From Ichthyophis bannanicus (taxonomy: Eukaryota; Chordata; Amphibia; Gymnophiona; Ichthyophiidae): DNA of 64,000 nucleotides. The notes beneath the pieces are model-generated. The model saw only the letters and a program-made list of their open reading frames with translations. It ran no database searches and had not been told where the DNA came from. The DNA lies in contig CM066031.1 of NCBI GenBank assembly GCA_033557465.1, positions 1,443,178,163 through 1,443,242,162 of the forward strand, read 5' to 3'. A program made the position numbers and the translations under genes. Shown piece after piece: positions 9,990-19,885 of the stretch. How positions within the stretch are numbered: the stretch's first letter is position 1; every line of letters starts with the position of its first letter.

Positions 9990-12170
9990 AAAGTAATTTA
10001 ATTTAATTTAATTTAATTTACAGATTTTTATATACCGCTCCTTCCATTGATCAGATGCGGTTTACATGGAACAACAGTAAACAGGGAGAGCTGTTTTTAC
10101 ATATAACAAATTGGAACTTGCATTTAACAATTAACAAATAGTGAACTATGTACAAAGGAACAGAATTAAACTATATACAGAGTTATTTGTTATTCAATTG
10201 TCTTCAATACATTGTTTTAGGGCTTCTGTACTTTATTCCTTTTCTGGAAGAATATATTAGCTGGAATAGGGTTATCCTTTATCTAGCTGAGAGGTGCGAG
10301 GTGAATTCGTCAAGGATCCATAGTGCATTGTAAATAAGTGTGTTTTTAGTTTTTTCCTAAACTCCATGATTTCAGGTAAGGATCTTAATTCTAATGGTAT
10401 TGTGTTCCACAAAATGGGGGCTGCATGAGAGAAGGCTTTCTTGTTTGTGGATTTTTTGGCCCTTATAAATTCTTTTGGTGTTGTTAATTTGTTTAACTGG
10501 TCTCTCCTTTGAAGATTATGAGTGGGCTCTATTTTGATGAGGTTATTTATGGTTGGGGGTGCTGTTTTATTTATGGCTTTGTAGGTAGTTAAAAGAGTTT
10601 TGTAATCTATTCGGCTTTGAATCGGGAGCCAGTGTAAATATTCTAAAATAGGGGTTATATGTTGGAAAGGTGGGGCCTTCGTAATGGTCCTTGCTGCCGC
10701 GTTTTGTGCTAATTGAAATTTTTTCGAGGTCTGTTTTGTTACACCTAGTAGGATTTGACTTGCAAAGTCGAAATGGGGGGTTATTATTGCTTGTATAACT
10801 CGTTGAAAATCTTGTAGGTGCATTAGTGGGCGGAGTTGCTTTAATATTTTCAGTTTAAAGTAAACTTTTTTTGTTATATTTCTTACGTGTGTGTCCATGC
10901 TGAGGTGTTTGTCTATTATAACGCCTAAGTAACTTACTTCAGTTTTTAGTTTGATATCGTTATTCTGCAATGTAATATGTGAGGGGGGAATGAACGTTGT
11001 GTTTTTAGTTACTATTATTGCTTCTGTTTTTGAGTGATTGATGTATAGGTTATTTTCATTTAGCCAGGTGTTTATTTCATTGAGGCATTCGTTAATGAGT
11101 TGTATAGGGATATTTGGTATTTTGAAAGGGACATACATCATAATGTCGTCCGCATATAGGTGATAGTGTACATTGAATTTTTTAAAGATTTTACAGATGT
11201 GTTTTAAGTATATGTTAAATAGTAACGCTGATAGTGCTGAACCTTGGGGGAGGCCTAGTTCTTGATTGTATGTTTTTGACGTAAGGTTACCGATTTGTAC
11301 CGTTTGAGTTCGGTCGGTTAGATAAGAGGTAAACCAATCTAGAACAGTAGATTTTATACCTATTTGCCTAAGTTTATTAATCATTGTTGAATGGTGAACA
11401 CTGTCAAAGGCTGCGGAGACATCAATGAATATGAGTAAGAAAGCTTGTTTTGAGTTGTCTATTCCTCTTACAAGTGTATCGATCAGAACTGTTAGAAGAG
11501 ACTCTACTCCGTGTCTGGGGCGAAACCCATACTGCTGATCATCAAGGGGGGCTGAGCTGTCAATGTAAATGAATTTGTACTGCTTTTTCAATTAATTTAG
11601 CCATAAACGGAATACTCGATATGGGTCTGTAGGATTTAGTTGATGATTTGTCAAGGGTAGTGTTTTTTAGGATTGGGCGGATCTGTGCGTGTTTTAGTGT
11701 AGGGGGTAGGTATCCGTATTTTAGGGAGAGATTTATTATTGGGAAGATGAACTGAGAGAGTATAGGTAGAGAGTTCTTTATCCAGGTTACTGGACAAGGG
11801 TCAAGGAGTGAGGTTGTTGTATTAATGTTTGTGATAATGTTCTTGAGTGCAACATTGGTTAGGGGTTGGAATACAGACCATTCGTCTGCATGCTGTATTT
11901 GAGAAGTATTTATGGGTTTAGGTAGGGGGGATGGGACATTGTTTTGTTCATGTAATAATTTGCCAATGTCTGTGGAGTAATTTCTGTGATTTCGTTGCTG
12001 GAGTTGTGGGCATTATTTGTCAGCTTTTGGACTATTGAGAAAAGTTCTCTAGGTCTATTTATTGCGTTATTTAGGATGGAGGCATGGTAATTTTTCTTGG
12101 CGTTGTTAATTGCATCTTTATACTTGTTAAGGAGCGTTGTCAGACGGCTGCCTGGGTGAGAATCTTCACA
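9990..12170 (-). mobile_element. 5'-truncated LINE (L2/CR1-type), copy a
   Basis: Minus-strand LINE whose 3' end lies on the left. It ends in an AAATT/TAAAT repeat (9996-10020), preceded by a hairpin-forming ACCGC...GCGGTATATA block (10030-10065). The coding part holds a reverse transcriptase. The same tail occurs in copy b (35335-37209) and in the SINEs at 14068 and 57689. The right end near 12170 is abrupt, as expected for 5' truncation. Confidence 0.8.
10272..11591 (-). CDS. LINE reverse transcriptase, C-terminal part (439 aa)
   Basis: An uninterrupted frame of 439 codons. It shows the RT blocks in order: QYGFRP near residue 20, FIDVSAAFDSV near 55, LPQGSALSALLFNIY near 112 and the catalytic YADD near 146. 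The connection and C-terminal segment typical of Jockey-group LINEs follows, with HWLPI-x-SRIDYKTLL and W-N-x-IP-LR. The frame begins inside the RT domain; the upstream part to about 12170 carries decayed coding sequence in other frames. The enzyme would perform target-primed reverse transcription of LINE RNA and probably of partner SINE RNA. It is a truncated copy and not expected to be active. Confidence 0.85.
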   Translation of the reverse strand: MKKQYKFIYIDSSAPLDDQQYGFRPRHGVESLLTVLIDTLVRGIDNSKQAFLLIFIDVSAAFDSVHHSTMINKLRQIGIKSTVLDWFTSYLTDRTQTVQIGNLTSKTYNQELGLPQGSALSALLFNIYLKHICKIFKKFNVHYHLYADDIMMYVPFKIPNIPIQLINECLNEINTWLNENNLYINHSKTEAIIVTKNTTFIPPSHITLQNNDIKLKTEVSYLGVIIDKHLSMDTHVRNITKKVYFKLKILKQLRPLMHLQDFQRVIQAIITPHFDFASQILLGVTKQTSKKFQLAQNAAARTITKAPPFQHITPILEYLHWLPIQSRIDYKTLLTTYKAINKTAPPTINNLIKIEPTHNLQRRDQLNKLTTPKEFIRAKKSTNKKAFSHAAPILWNTIPLELRSLPEIMEFRKKLKTHLFTMHYGSLTNSPRTSQLDKG

Positions 12171-12179
12171 GTCTTGTCA

Positions 12180-12660
12180 AGTGCATATATCTATATGATT
12201 TGCAAGGTATTGTGGGCAATGTAGTTCATTCACACCAGACACAGCTGCTGACAATAATTTAGTTGTGCTCTTGGGTAAAGCCAATAAGATATTTATTTAT
12301 GGGGTTATTTCTCCCAACACAGATATGCTTGGTAGCACATAAAATCAGGTAACTTGCTTTCAGTGTTAACTTGAAAAAACAAAGTCGAAATCAGGAAAAC
12401 AACAAATGAAAAGCCACAAAGCAAGAAACAAACTGTTCTTTTCAGATTAACTTCTGATTACTTCCCACATAGATACAGAAGTGATTCTCTCCTAGCTCAC
12501 AAGCAATTAGGTAAGGCTTAATTGCTAGCAGTTATCCAGCTGAAACCCCTTAGCTGGCTTGCTTTCTACTGTGTGGGTCAAATCCTGCTTCAGGAGCTTT
12601 TCTGAGTAGATTAAAGAACAAATTTGTATTTCTTTATGATGGTTGCTGTACTTTATAACA
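12180..12660 (-). other. Possible LTR-like or 3' region next to the ORF at 12666-13658
   Basis: Read on the minus strand, this lies directly downstream of the 330-codon ORF. It holds an AATAAA-containing stretch (CCATAAATAAATATC) near 12290 and ends near the LINE junction at 12175. It could be the 3' untranslated part or LTR of an unidentified element. No matching second copy is visible in the window. Confidence 0.3.
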
Positions 12661-12665
12661 GAAAG

Positions 12666-13658
12666 TTACCAACGGAGTTTAGATAGAGAGCAGTCCATAT
12701 AAACAGGATCCTCATCTGCTATTATTCCCCCTTGTTCAACAAGCATGGGTTCAATATCATGGATTGGCACAGATGAATCTCTCAATGGAGCATTTTCAGG
12801 AGAATACTTGTTTCCCTGCTGTCTTTCAAGGTTATAGCTAGGGCATAGATCAGTGTTCATACCTGAGCTTCCATTGCTGCTAGAGTTCCTCTCTATATAG
12901 CCTGGCCAGTATGTAGTCCAGTTCTTATGTCCAGCCTTCCAATCCAGATCCCTGGACACTGGATCTCTCTTCACATACCTTCTGGCACAGGTCTTAGGGT
13001 CCCTTCCACATGCAGCCGTCTCCCTCACAGGTAGCCTCTGGTGATTCCTAGCTCTGCAGCACCATTCCTCTGGCTTTCCCCAGTCCAATGGTGTATGCTT
13101 GCCCTTGGAATACCTCCCAGTATACGTACTGCTTTGGACTCTTCTAGACCTCTCAAAGGCTTTTCTCTTCCTTCTTCCAAAGGGTCTCTTTCCCTCTCTG
13201 TCCGTCCGGTTTGGCTTCTGCTTCTGATGATCCTTCAGATGAAACTGATGATCAAACTCAAGCTGATTCTCAGGATACTGAGGACAATTCTCTGGATATC
13301 CAAAGTGATCATGAAGATGGTCATCTGTAGAATAAACTCTACTCTTATTCTGCTTAGATGAGTGATCCTCCCTAACACAGCGCAGCTGTGCTGAATCAGG
13401 CCCTGCCCTTTGAGATGAGTGCTTAGGGATTACCTCATAGCCCTCCTGATTGAACACACGTTTCCCCACTTCAGCTCCTCTAATGGCTGTTGGAAACCTG
13501 GTGCATTCTGGGACTGGTAGTCTTTTATGGGAAAATTCTGTTTTCTTATTTCTACCAGAACTGACAGGTTGCTTGTTCAGAGTCACTTCACCTTTTCTAT
13601 AGCTCCTTCCTGAGCTATGATAAGCTTCCTTATCACAGCGTTTCTTTTGCAGAGACAT
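12666..13658 (-). CDS. Unidentified hydrophilic ORF (330 aa)
   Basis: An open frame of 330 codons with a normal ATG start. The product is very hydrophilic, rich in Arg, Lys, Ser and Gln, with no membrane segment or signal peptide, and turns acidic near its C-terminus. I do not recognise a domain. A basic, low-complexity protein in a repeat island could be a gag-like ORF of an unclassified element or an old coding relic. It sits between a LINE and a gag piece of provirus C, in antisense to the provirus. A similar-looking hydrophilic frame lies at 14488-15003. No function is assigned. Confidence 0.4.
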   Translation of the reverse strand: MSLQKKRCDKEAYHSSGRSYRKGEVTLNKQPVSSGRNKKTEFSHKRLPVPECTRFPTAIRGAEVGKRVFNQEGYEVIPKHSSQRAGPDSAQLRCVREDHSSKQNKSRVYSTDDHLHDHFGYPENCPQYPENQLEFDHQFHLKDHQKQKPNRTDREGKRPFGRRKRKAFERSRRVQSSTYTGRYSKGKHTPLDWGKPEEWCCRARNHQRLPVRETAACGRDPKTCARRYVKRDPVSRDLDWKAGHKNWTTYWPGYIERNSSSNGSSGMNTDLCPSYNLERQQGNKYSPENAPLRDSSVPIHDIEPMLVEQGGIIADEDPVYMDCSLSKLRW

Positions 13659-13839
13659 GCTGATTACGGCTGGCAGTTAGTTTTCATGCCAAGTAATTTT
13701 ATTACAGTCATACGTAACAGATATGTGGCCGTCATGTTAGGAGCTATAGTTCTGTTGGGATTGTTGTTATAACATGTTGCAAAATAATAGTTTTATATTT
13801 TATGCTTAGTGCACAGGGAAATGCAGCCCGCCCCCTCTG

Positions 13840-14065
13840 TCTGTAGACAAGCACATGTGGGGGAGGGGGCCAATTTTGTTGAAATGTATGCCTAGGAATT
13901 TTAGTAAGGACTTTGCTGAAGACTACAGACATAAGCTGTCTCTGTCCCTATTAGAAATGCTCTGTGAAAGGGGGGTGGCTAGTGTTAGTTACTTCATGGC
14001 CCCGTAGTTTCCCGTGTTTATTAGATTGTACAGAGAATGTTCCCTGATCAGTTCCCCTACATAGG
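13840..14065 (+). pseudogene. gag: gag (matrix region) fragment of provirus C
   Basis: About 225 bp align by eye with 52320-52560 of provirus B, including the nucleotide blocks TTAGAAATG-TCTGTGAAAGGG and TTCCCTGATCAGTTCCCCTACATAG. This is the N-terminal matrix part. Several frame and stop changes prevent translation. It shows that the DNA on both sides (9061-13840 and 14068-15650) was inserted into, or replaced, provirus gag. Confidence 0.75.
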
Positions 14066-14067
14066 AT

Positions 14068-14190
14068 TCATGGTTTATTTATTTATTTACATTCTCTTAT
14101 ATACCGCGCTATTCTGCATCAGTACGGTTTACATTGAACAAATTGAAATTACATTGAACAGGGCATTATAAGGTTCATCAATGTAGTAAA
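14068..14190 (-). repeat. Truncated SINE: LINE-derived tail only
   Basis: An ATTTATTTATTTA tail is followed by the hairpin block TATACCGCGCTATTCTGCAT...GCGGTTTACATTGAAC. It is nearly identical to the 3' end of the SINE at 57689-57980 and related to the tail of the LINE at 35335. The tRNA head is missing. Confidence 0.7.
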
Positions 14191-14215
14191 ATGACCTTAC
14201 CAATTCCAGCTGCCT

Positions 14216-14487
14216 AAAAGAACTCAGTGACAAGACCAAGTGGAGGGAATTAAGGCTTTTATTCCCCGTTAGTGCAAGGGTTCAACATAAGAGATGGATA
14301 ATGAAACAGAAAGTCCTTTGTTGCAAAAGGTACCAGTATTCAAAAACATGGGCTTAATTGTTACACTTCACAATTAATGCAGAGCTTGGGTAACAGGAAT
14401 TCAGTTCATTCCAAAAGCATAAACATTTTATAAACTCTTCTATGTTACTCAGAGACTACAGACTCTTGACATGAGGCTGTGCACAGG
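14216..14487 (-). other. Possible LTR-like segment with AATAAA
   Basis: Read on the minus strand, this follows the ORF at 14488-15003 and contains GGGGAATAAAAGCC near 14255-14268, a poly(A)-signal context followed by a GT-rich stretch. It might be the end of an unidentified element; no partner copy is seen. Confidence 0.3.
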
Positions 14488-15003
14488 TCACACTCCATCT
14501 GTTCTGGTGGAGATAGGGAAACTATTTATGCATTCTGTTTCCATGCATTCTTCATCACTAGAATCATCAGGGGAATAAACACTGTCCCTGTCTGACTCGG
14601 GTCGGTGTGCTATGCCTCTAGGGCCTTGTTTCCAATAACAGTCTGTTCTTAGGGCTTTAGGGATTTTATTAAACCAGTATGTTTTCTCCTTCTTTGTAGA
14701 GTGAGGACTTGTTTTAGCAGGGGCTTTAGGATTCAAACATTCAATATCATCAATAAAGGTTTCGTACCTGGAGCTTTGCTGGCTTGAATCCACAGTGTTT
14801 TCCTTTTCAGCAATTTTCCTGCTGTAGCAATTTCTCTGCCTATCAGCATTAGGCAGAGCTGTGCTTCTTGGCAGTTTGGTGAAACCTGGTATGAATTTTC
14901 TTCTCTCCCTTGGTAAGAACTCAGGTTTATTATAAATTGCCTTTCCTTTCTTGCTTGGTAAAACTGGATAATTATTTCTCAGAGACTCTAAGCTTCTCTC
15001 CAA
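14488..15003 (-). CDS. Unidentified hydrophilic ORF (171 aa)
   Basis: 171 codons, basic in the first two thirds and acidic near the C-terminus (a DDSSDEE stretch at about residue 149). No domain is recognised. The frame immediately upstream on the same strand (15191-15622) is also open, so the two may be parts of one broken longer ORF of about 370 codons. Its composition resembles the 330-aa ORF at 12666-13658, but I cannot demonstrate homology by eye. A broken gag-like protein of an unclassified retroelement is one possibility. Confidence 0.35.
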   Translation of the reverse strand: MERSLESLRNNYPVLPSKKGKAIYNKPEFLPRERRKFIPGFTKLPRSTALPNADRQRNCYSRKIAEKENTVDSSQQSSRYETFIDDIECLNPKAPAKTSPHSTKKEKTYWFNKIPKALRTDCYWKQGPRGIAHRPESDRDSVYSPDDSSDEECMETECINSFPISTRTDGV

Positions 15004-15190
15004 ACCATTCCCTTTGGCTCCTTGCTTAGGTCTCTCTGTTCTTGAGTCAGGAACGCTGTGAGAGCAGGGCGTGGCACAGCCTCTAACTTCAGAGCTGGCT
15101 CTAACAAACTTTCTTGGGACAGCTGCACCGTCAGCCTGGCCCTTCTGGATTTCACCCTTGTGAACCCTGTACCTGTGGGCTAGGATTTCT

Positions 15191-15622
15191 TCAGTTACTC
15201 CTTCTCTTGGAGATGATCCTCTGAATATAGCTGTTCCTCCTTGGGAAGACGTCCCTCTCTCTGTTCCTTCTCAGGTCCTTTCCTTTCTCCTCTTTCTCTT
15301 TCTTTGGTGAAGCCGTGCTCCCCTGTGTAGCCGTGCTTCTCTTCTCTGATGCAGCCGTGCACCTCTTCCTTAATGCAGCTGGACACCCCTGTGTAGCCGT
15401 GCACCTCTTCCTTAAGGCAGCTGGACACGCCTGTGTAGCCATGCACCTCTTCCTTACTGCATCTGGGCACCTCTTGCAAGCATTCAGCTCTGGCTTATAA
15501 GGAAATCTTTCCTGCCTGACTTCCGGGGTCATTTCCAGGTGCAAGTCATTAGGCTTTTCATGCTCATTAGCTCCTGAATGTTCCTTCCTGCTCCCCCTAG
15601 CTGTGCCTGGAGGTAATTGCAC
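15191..15622 (-). CDS. Unidentified ORF with three 42-bp tandem repeats
   Basis: A 143-codon frame. At 15330-15475 the DNA is a minisatellite of about three 42-bp units (each containing GTGCACCTCTTCCTTA and GCAGCTGGACAC). Two minus-strand frames are open across it: one gives Cys-Arg-rich repeats, the other repeats containing KEEVHGYTGVSSC. It cannot be decided from sequence which frame, if any, was translated. A Lys/Glu-rich tail follows. Confidence 0.3.
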   Translation of the reverse strand: MQLPPGTARGSRKEHSGANEHEKPNDLHLEMTPEVRQERFPYKPELNACKRCPDAVRKRCMATQACPAALRKRCTATQGCPAALRKRCTAASEKRSTATQGSTASPKKEKEEKGKDLRRNRERDVFPRRNSYIQRIISKRRSN

Positions 15623-15686
15623 ATCTAGATTCTAAAAAGAAACAGGATTTCTTTTCAAGTTTTCAACTTTATCAATACCCACATCA

Positions 15687-17818
15687 TGACAATACCTACC
15701 ATCCTCATAGCCCCACCTGAAGTATGGGCAGAAGATAATCCATCTGGCCTAGTGAAGAACATAGCCCCTGTCATTGTCACCCTCAAGCTGGGAGTGGAAC
15801 CAGTGCATGAAACAGTACCCTCTCCCTCGACCAGCCATTGAAGGAATTCACCACCATCTGATGAAACTGCTGAAGTATGGACTTCTTAAGGAATGTCAGT
15901 CACCTTGGAACACCCCCTTCTCCCAGTGAAGAAGCCTGGGACAGGGGACTATCGCCCAGTACAAGACCTAAGGCAAGTAAATGATGCAGTTAAAACTATC
16001 CACCCTGTAGTACAAAACCCTTACACTCTCTTGGGACTGATCCCCGCTGAGGCTGCTCACTTTACCGTTTTGGACCTGAAAGATGCCTTTTTCTGTGTGC
16101 GCCTAGCCCCCACCAGTCAACTTTTGTTTGTTTTTGAATGGCAAGACCCCACAACAGGAAGGCGGGGCCAACTCACCTGGACTAGATTACTTCAAGGATT
16201 CAAGAATTCACCTACTCTCTTCAGTGCTATTTTAAATCAAGATCTTTCCAGCTACTATGTGAACCCAGGAGGAAGGGTTCTTCTCCAGTATGTGGACAAC
16301 TTGCTTATAGCCACCAACTCAGAAAGTGAATGTCTACAAGCCACCAGTGAACTCTTGCACCTTTTTAATAAGGCTGGATACAAAGTCTCAAGAGCCAAGG
16401 CGCAATTATGTCAAACAAGTTAAATACCTAGGATTCCAGTTGCCCAGCAGAATTAGACGCCTGGGACCAGAACGCAAAGAAGCTGTATGCAGTATCCCTA
16501 CTCCAACCACCAGGAGGCAAGTGAGAGCCTTCTTGGATGCCGCAGAGTACTGTCGTATATGGATCCCCAATTTTGCGCTGCTAGCAAAACCATTGTATCA
16601 AGCTACAAAAGGAATGGAAAAGTCTCCATTGGAATAGGGACTTGAACAGGATGCAACCTTTTGATCTTTGAAAACCGCTCTGATGTTATCACCAGCTCTG
16701 GGTCTACCAGATGTCCAGAAAACCTTTCAATCTCTATGTTCATGAGTCACAAGGAAATGTTCTAGGAGTGTTGATTCAATCTCATTGGATCTTGGCAACG
16801 ACCAGTAGCCTATTTGTCAAAACAATTGGATGTAATTGCAAAAGACTGGCCCCTTGTTTGAGAGCTGTTGCAGCTACAGCCCTCCTAGTGAGCAATCTTC
16901 AAGTTACTGTACCACACTCTGTTCTAACCATTATGAAACACAAAGGAAACTTCTAGCTAATTCACGAATGTTGAGGTATCAGAGTATGCTGTGTGAAAAC
17001 CCCCAGATACAATTGAAGGTCAGTCAAGCTCTGAATCCTGCTACGTTGTTACCAGTTGGTCTTGACCCCCCTGATCATGACTGTTTAGAAACTATGGACA
17101 CTATATTCTCAAGTCACCCTGATTCGACTGATGTTCCTTTGGAGAACCCTGGACGGACTTTCTTTGTAGATGGAAGCAGTCTTGTCATCATTAATGGACA
17201 TTGTTGTGCCAGATATGCAGTAGTGACCCTTGATCTGGTAATTGAGTCCTCAGCCCTGGCCCCAGGAACTTCAGCACAGAAAGCTGAACTGATAGCTCTT
17301 GCTAGAGCACTAACAATAGGAAAAGGGGCTCTGTCTAAATGTGTACCCAGATTCCAAGTATACCCTTACAACCTTGCATGTACATGGGGCCCTGTACAAA
17401 GAATGAGGGAGGATAACCTCAGGAAGCAAGTTCATTAAGTATGGCCCCAAGATATTGATATTATCAGATGCATACTGCCTACCGATTTCAGAATTTAGGA
17501 AAAGTAGAATGTATGAATAGAACCCTGAAATCTCAGTTGTCCAAACTTTGCCAAGAAGTTCACCTGAAGTGGCCCCAGGTTCTTCCTATAGCCCTTCTTA
17601 GGATATACTTAGCCCCTGCTAAGTCTTTAGGAGTTTTCCCTTTTTAGATTTTGTATGGGCGACCCCCGCCTATTGTATAGGAAATAAAGGGAGATATGGA
17701 ACAGATAGGATCTGAAATTACTAGACAAGAACTATTGGTTTTAAGTTCTGTTTTGCAGAGTCTTCATACGTGGGTACCTGGCCAGCTGCCCATCCAGCTA
17801 ACAGAACCCCTGCATCCT
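15687..17818 (+). pseudogene. pol: pol relic of provirus C (end of protease region, RT, RNase H, integrase C-terminus)
   Basis: Begins with the linker before RT (matching 54500 onward in provirus B). RT runs to a stop near 16423 and has a changed catalytic box, YVDN instead of YVDD, near 16291-16302, so the polymerase is inactive. Further frame breaks occur near 16430, 16640 and 16950. RNase H with FVDGSS lies near 17164. At 17461-17465 the sequence jumps from RNase H to the end of the integrase core, deleting about 800 bp compared with provirus B. The integrase C-terminal part then continues to 17818, where an L1-like element interrupts it. It resumes at 19554. Confidence 0.87.
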
Positions 17819-19537
17819 GGGAGAGTGTGCCTGGAGCTGCGGGACCTACCCGGACCATCTTGCCTGCACGGGAGGCTGCTGGAGCCCTGGTTCCCTTCCT
17901 GTTTCCTGGCCGCAGTACCCCAGCATCATCGGAAGGGGTTTAAAAGGTGCCCCTTACTGCGGGACGCGGCCGTGGGCGTGTTTGAAGGGGCGTGATTCAA
18001 GGGGCAGGATATGCCCCTTTTGAGCCCTTTCTGAGCACTTCGGAGCTTTGAGGAGTATCGGAACGATTGCACACCTTGGAATGGGTAAACGGAAAAAGAG
18101 GGTGACTGGGGTTAGTGCAATGAATCCATCTAAAACTGTTAAAGCAGTTGGTCCTATGGACAAACATGTTGTATTAACCCCTAATGAAATTGTGAATGTA
18201 TCTTTACCATTATCCAATAGTGTGTTTTCTTCTTTTGACTCCTCAAATATAGAAGGGGGTGATATCCCTCCCCCACTAGCTAAGGGTGATTTAATGGTCG
18301 AGTTAACCTCTTCTCCTATTTTAGGTGAGAGGGGTACTCCCGTTTTTTCCTCTGTGGCTCCTCTTCCTGTATTGAGTCCTCGGGCTGGGGCAGTTCCCCT
18401 TCCACATGTGATTTCAATAGGTGAGGCGCCTAAAATTTCTACCGAGTTGGATGAGCCTTCTGCTCAGTCTCTTAAACAGGATGTGTCTTTGTCTGATTTA
18501 TGGAGTTTATTAACACGTATGGAAGCTTCCTTAGCTAGGTTAACGCCTCAATTTGCAAAGTTTACTCAGGAGGCAGTTGATAAGCTTGCGCACCAAGATG
18601 TATGCCTAAATTCTTTGGATTCTCGTTGTTTAAAATTGGAGTCTCAGGTCTCCACTGTGCATGGTACTCTCTCCTCCTCGATAAAGGATAGTTTGTTGTT
18701 GCATCGTCAACATGAACAATTTGAAAATAGTCTTAGAGCTAAGAATCTTAGATGTCTCAATTTTTCTAAAACACATTATTTGTCTGCTGATATTCTGTTT
18801 CGTAAATATTTGAAGGAAATATTGGGATATCAAGACTCTTCAACGATTGTTTTTAATAACATTTATTATATACCTAGCTCTAAAAAAGAAGTTAAAGGAG
18901 AAGGAGATATGGATGTACTTGGTTCAGTGGAGTCCTTGAATATTTCTCAGTTTATAGAATCCTCATTGGATGAAATTTCAGTGAGAGCAACCTTATTGAT
19001 CTCCTTTCATTCTGAAAGTGTTAGGAATGAGATTTTGAAATGTTTTTTTTTTCTAAAAAGAATGATTAGTTTTGTGGGCAAAAAGTTAATATATTTCCTG
19101 ACGTATCTAAACAAACTCAGACTCGGAGGAAAAGCTTTTTGGCTTTTAAATCCAGAGTCCTTGCAAGTGGAGCTAAATTCTTTTTAAAATTCCCTTGCAA
19201 GTGTTTGATTACCTCGGGAAAATCTTCTTACGTGTTTTATGAGCCCCTACAGTTAGAGGAGTTTTTGAAGTCCTGTAGTGGGGATTGATATTTAGGTTCT
19301 ATCTTGGCTAGTTAGTTTCAAAAGGGATTGTGGGGTAATGTCTCGCTTTCTGGGTACTTTTGTGGTATTCTTTAATTTTGATTATATTGTAAGCTGGGTA
19401 TGCTCTCCCATGATGTGGACGTGTGCTTTTATTGTATCTTGTATTGATTTCTTGTTTGTAATCTTCTGTATTGAAGTTTTTCTTTTTCATATTACGTTGT
19501 AATATTGATGAAAACTTTATAAATAAATAAATAAAAA
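17819..19537 (+). mobile_element. L1-like element carrying only ORF1 (HAL1-like)
   Basis: Flanked by a perfect 16-bp target duplication AGAACCCCTGCATCCT (17803-17818 and 19538-19553) and ending in an A-rich AAATAAATAAATAAAAA tail, the signature of L1 target-primed insertion. It comprises a GC-rich 5' region (17819-18047), an ORF1-like frame and a short 3' UTR. There is no reverse transcriptase, although both ends are intact. This matches the layout of the mammalian half-L1 (HAL1) class of non-autonomous LINEs. Confidence 0.85.
18048..19187 (+). CDS. L1 ORF1-like RNA-binding protein
   Basis: A 379-codon frame; the likely start is this ATG or the Met at 18078 before a basic GKRKKR run. Residues 1-150 are Ser/Pro-rich and probably disordered. 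About residues 155-235 have heptad-like spacing of hydrophobics, consistent with the ORF1p trimerising coiled coil. Then comes an LRAKNLRCLNF motif like the start of the ORF1p RNA-recognition domain. The frame changes near 19040-19090 and the C-terminal domain continues in another frame to about 19290, so this copy is broken near its end. ORF1p coats LINE RNA in cytoplasmic particles. The identification rests on layout and general resemblance. Confidence 0.65.
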   Translation: MRSIGTIAHLGMGKRKKRVTGVSAMNPSKTVKAVGPMDKHVVLTPNEIVNVSLPLSNSVFSSFDSSNIEGGDIPPPLAKGDLMVELTSSPILGERGTPVFSSVAPLPVLSPRAGAVPLPHVISIGEAPKISTELDEPSAQSLKQDVSLSDLWSLLTRMEASLARLTPQFAKFTQEAVDKLAHQDVCLNSLDSRCLKLESQVSTVHGTLSSSIKDSLLLHRQHEQFENSLRAKNLRCLNFSKTHYLSADILFRKYLKEILGYQDSSTIVFNNIYYIPSSKKEVKGEGDMDVLGSVESLNISQFIESSLDEISVRATLLISFHSESVRNEILKCFFFLKRMISFVGKKLIYFLTYLNKLRLGGKAFWLLNPESLQVELNSF

Positions 19538-19553
19538 AGAACCCCTGCATCCT

Positions 19554-19807
19554 CTCAAGCTTGGAGTTTCAGTGTGGATCAAAGAGTGGAGAAAGACACC
19601 GTTGACACCGCCTTGGAAGGGACCTTATGTTGTCATCTTGTTAACCCCAACAGCAGTTAAAGTTGCAAAACTCGAACCCTGGATTCATCACAGTTTAATA
19701 AAGTCAGCAGCCATTGATAGCAATGTAGAAAGGAAGGCAGCTACAAAGATATTAGCTATGTGGCAATATTACCCTATACCACACAATGATGCTATTACAC
19801 CTGTATA
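19554..19807 (+). pseudogene. Fused integrase end and env tail of provirus C
   Basis: The first part (to about 19705) is the last segment of integrase, with the WKGPYVV and WIHHS motifs also seen in provirus B. It passes directly into the last 30 or so residues of env, the cytoplasmic tail with RKAATKILAM. Compared with provirus B, about 2.5 kb holding the rest of env is missing. The junction lies in a short shared stretch (CAGCA..TTGATAG). Confidence 0.82.
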
Positions 19808-19885
19808 ATGTGTTAATTGACTAATGAGTGATTTAATTCTCACCCTCTCTCACTTGCGGGTGAGAATAATCAAAGGGGGGAAGAA

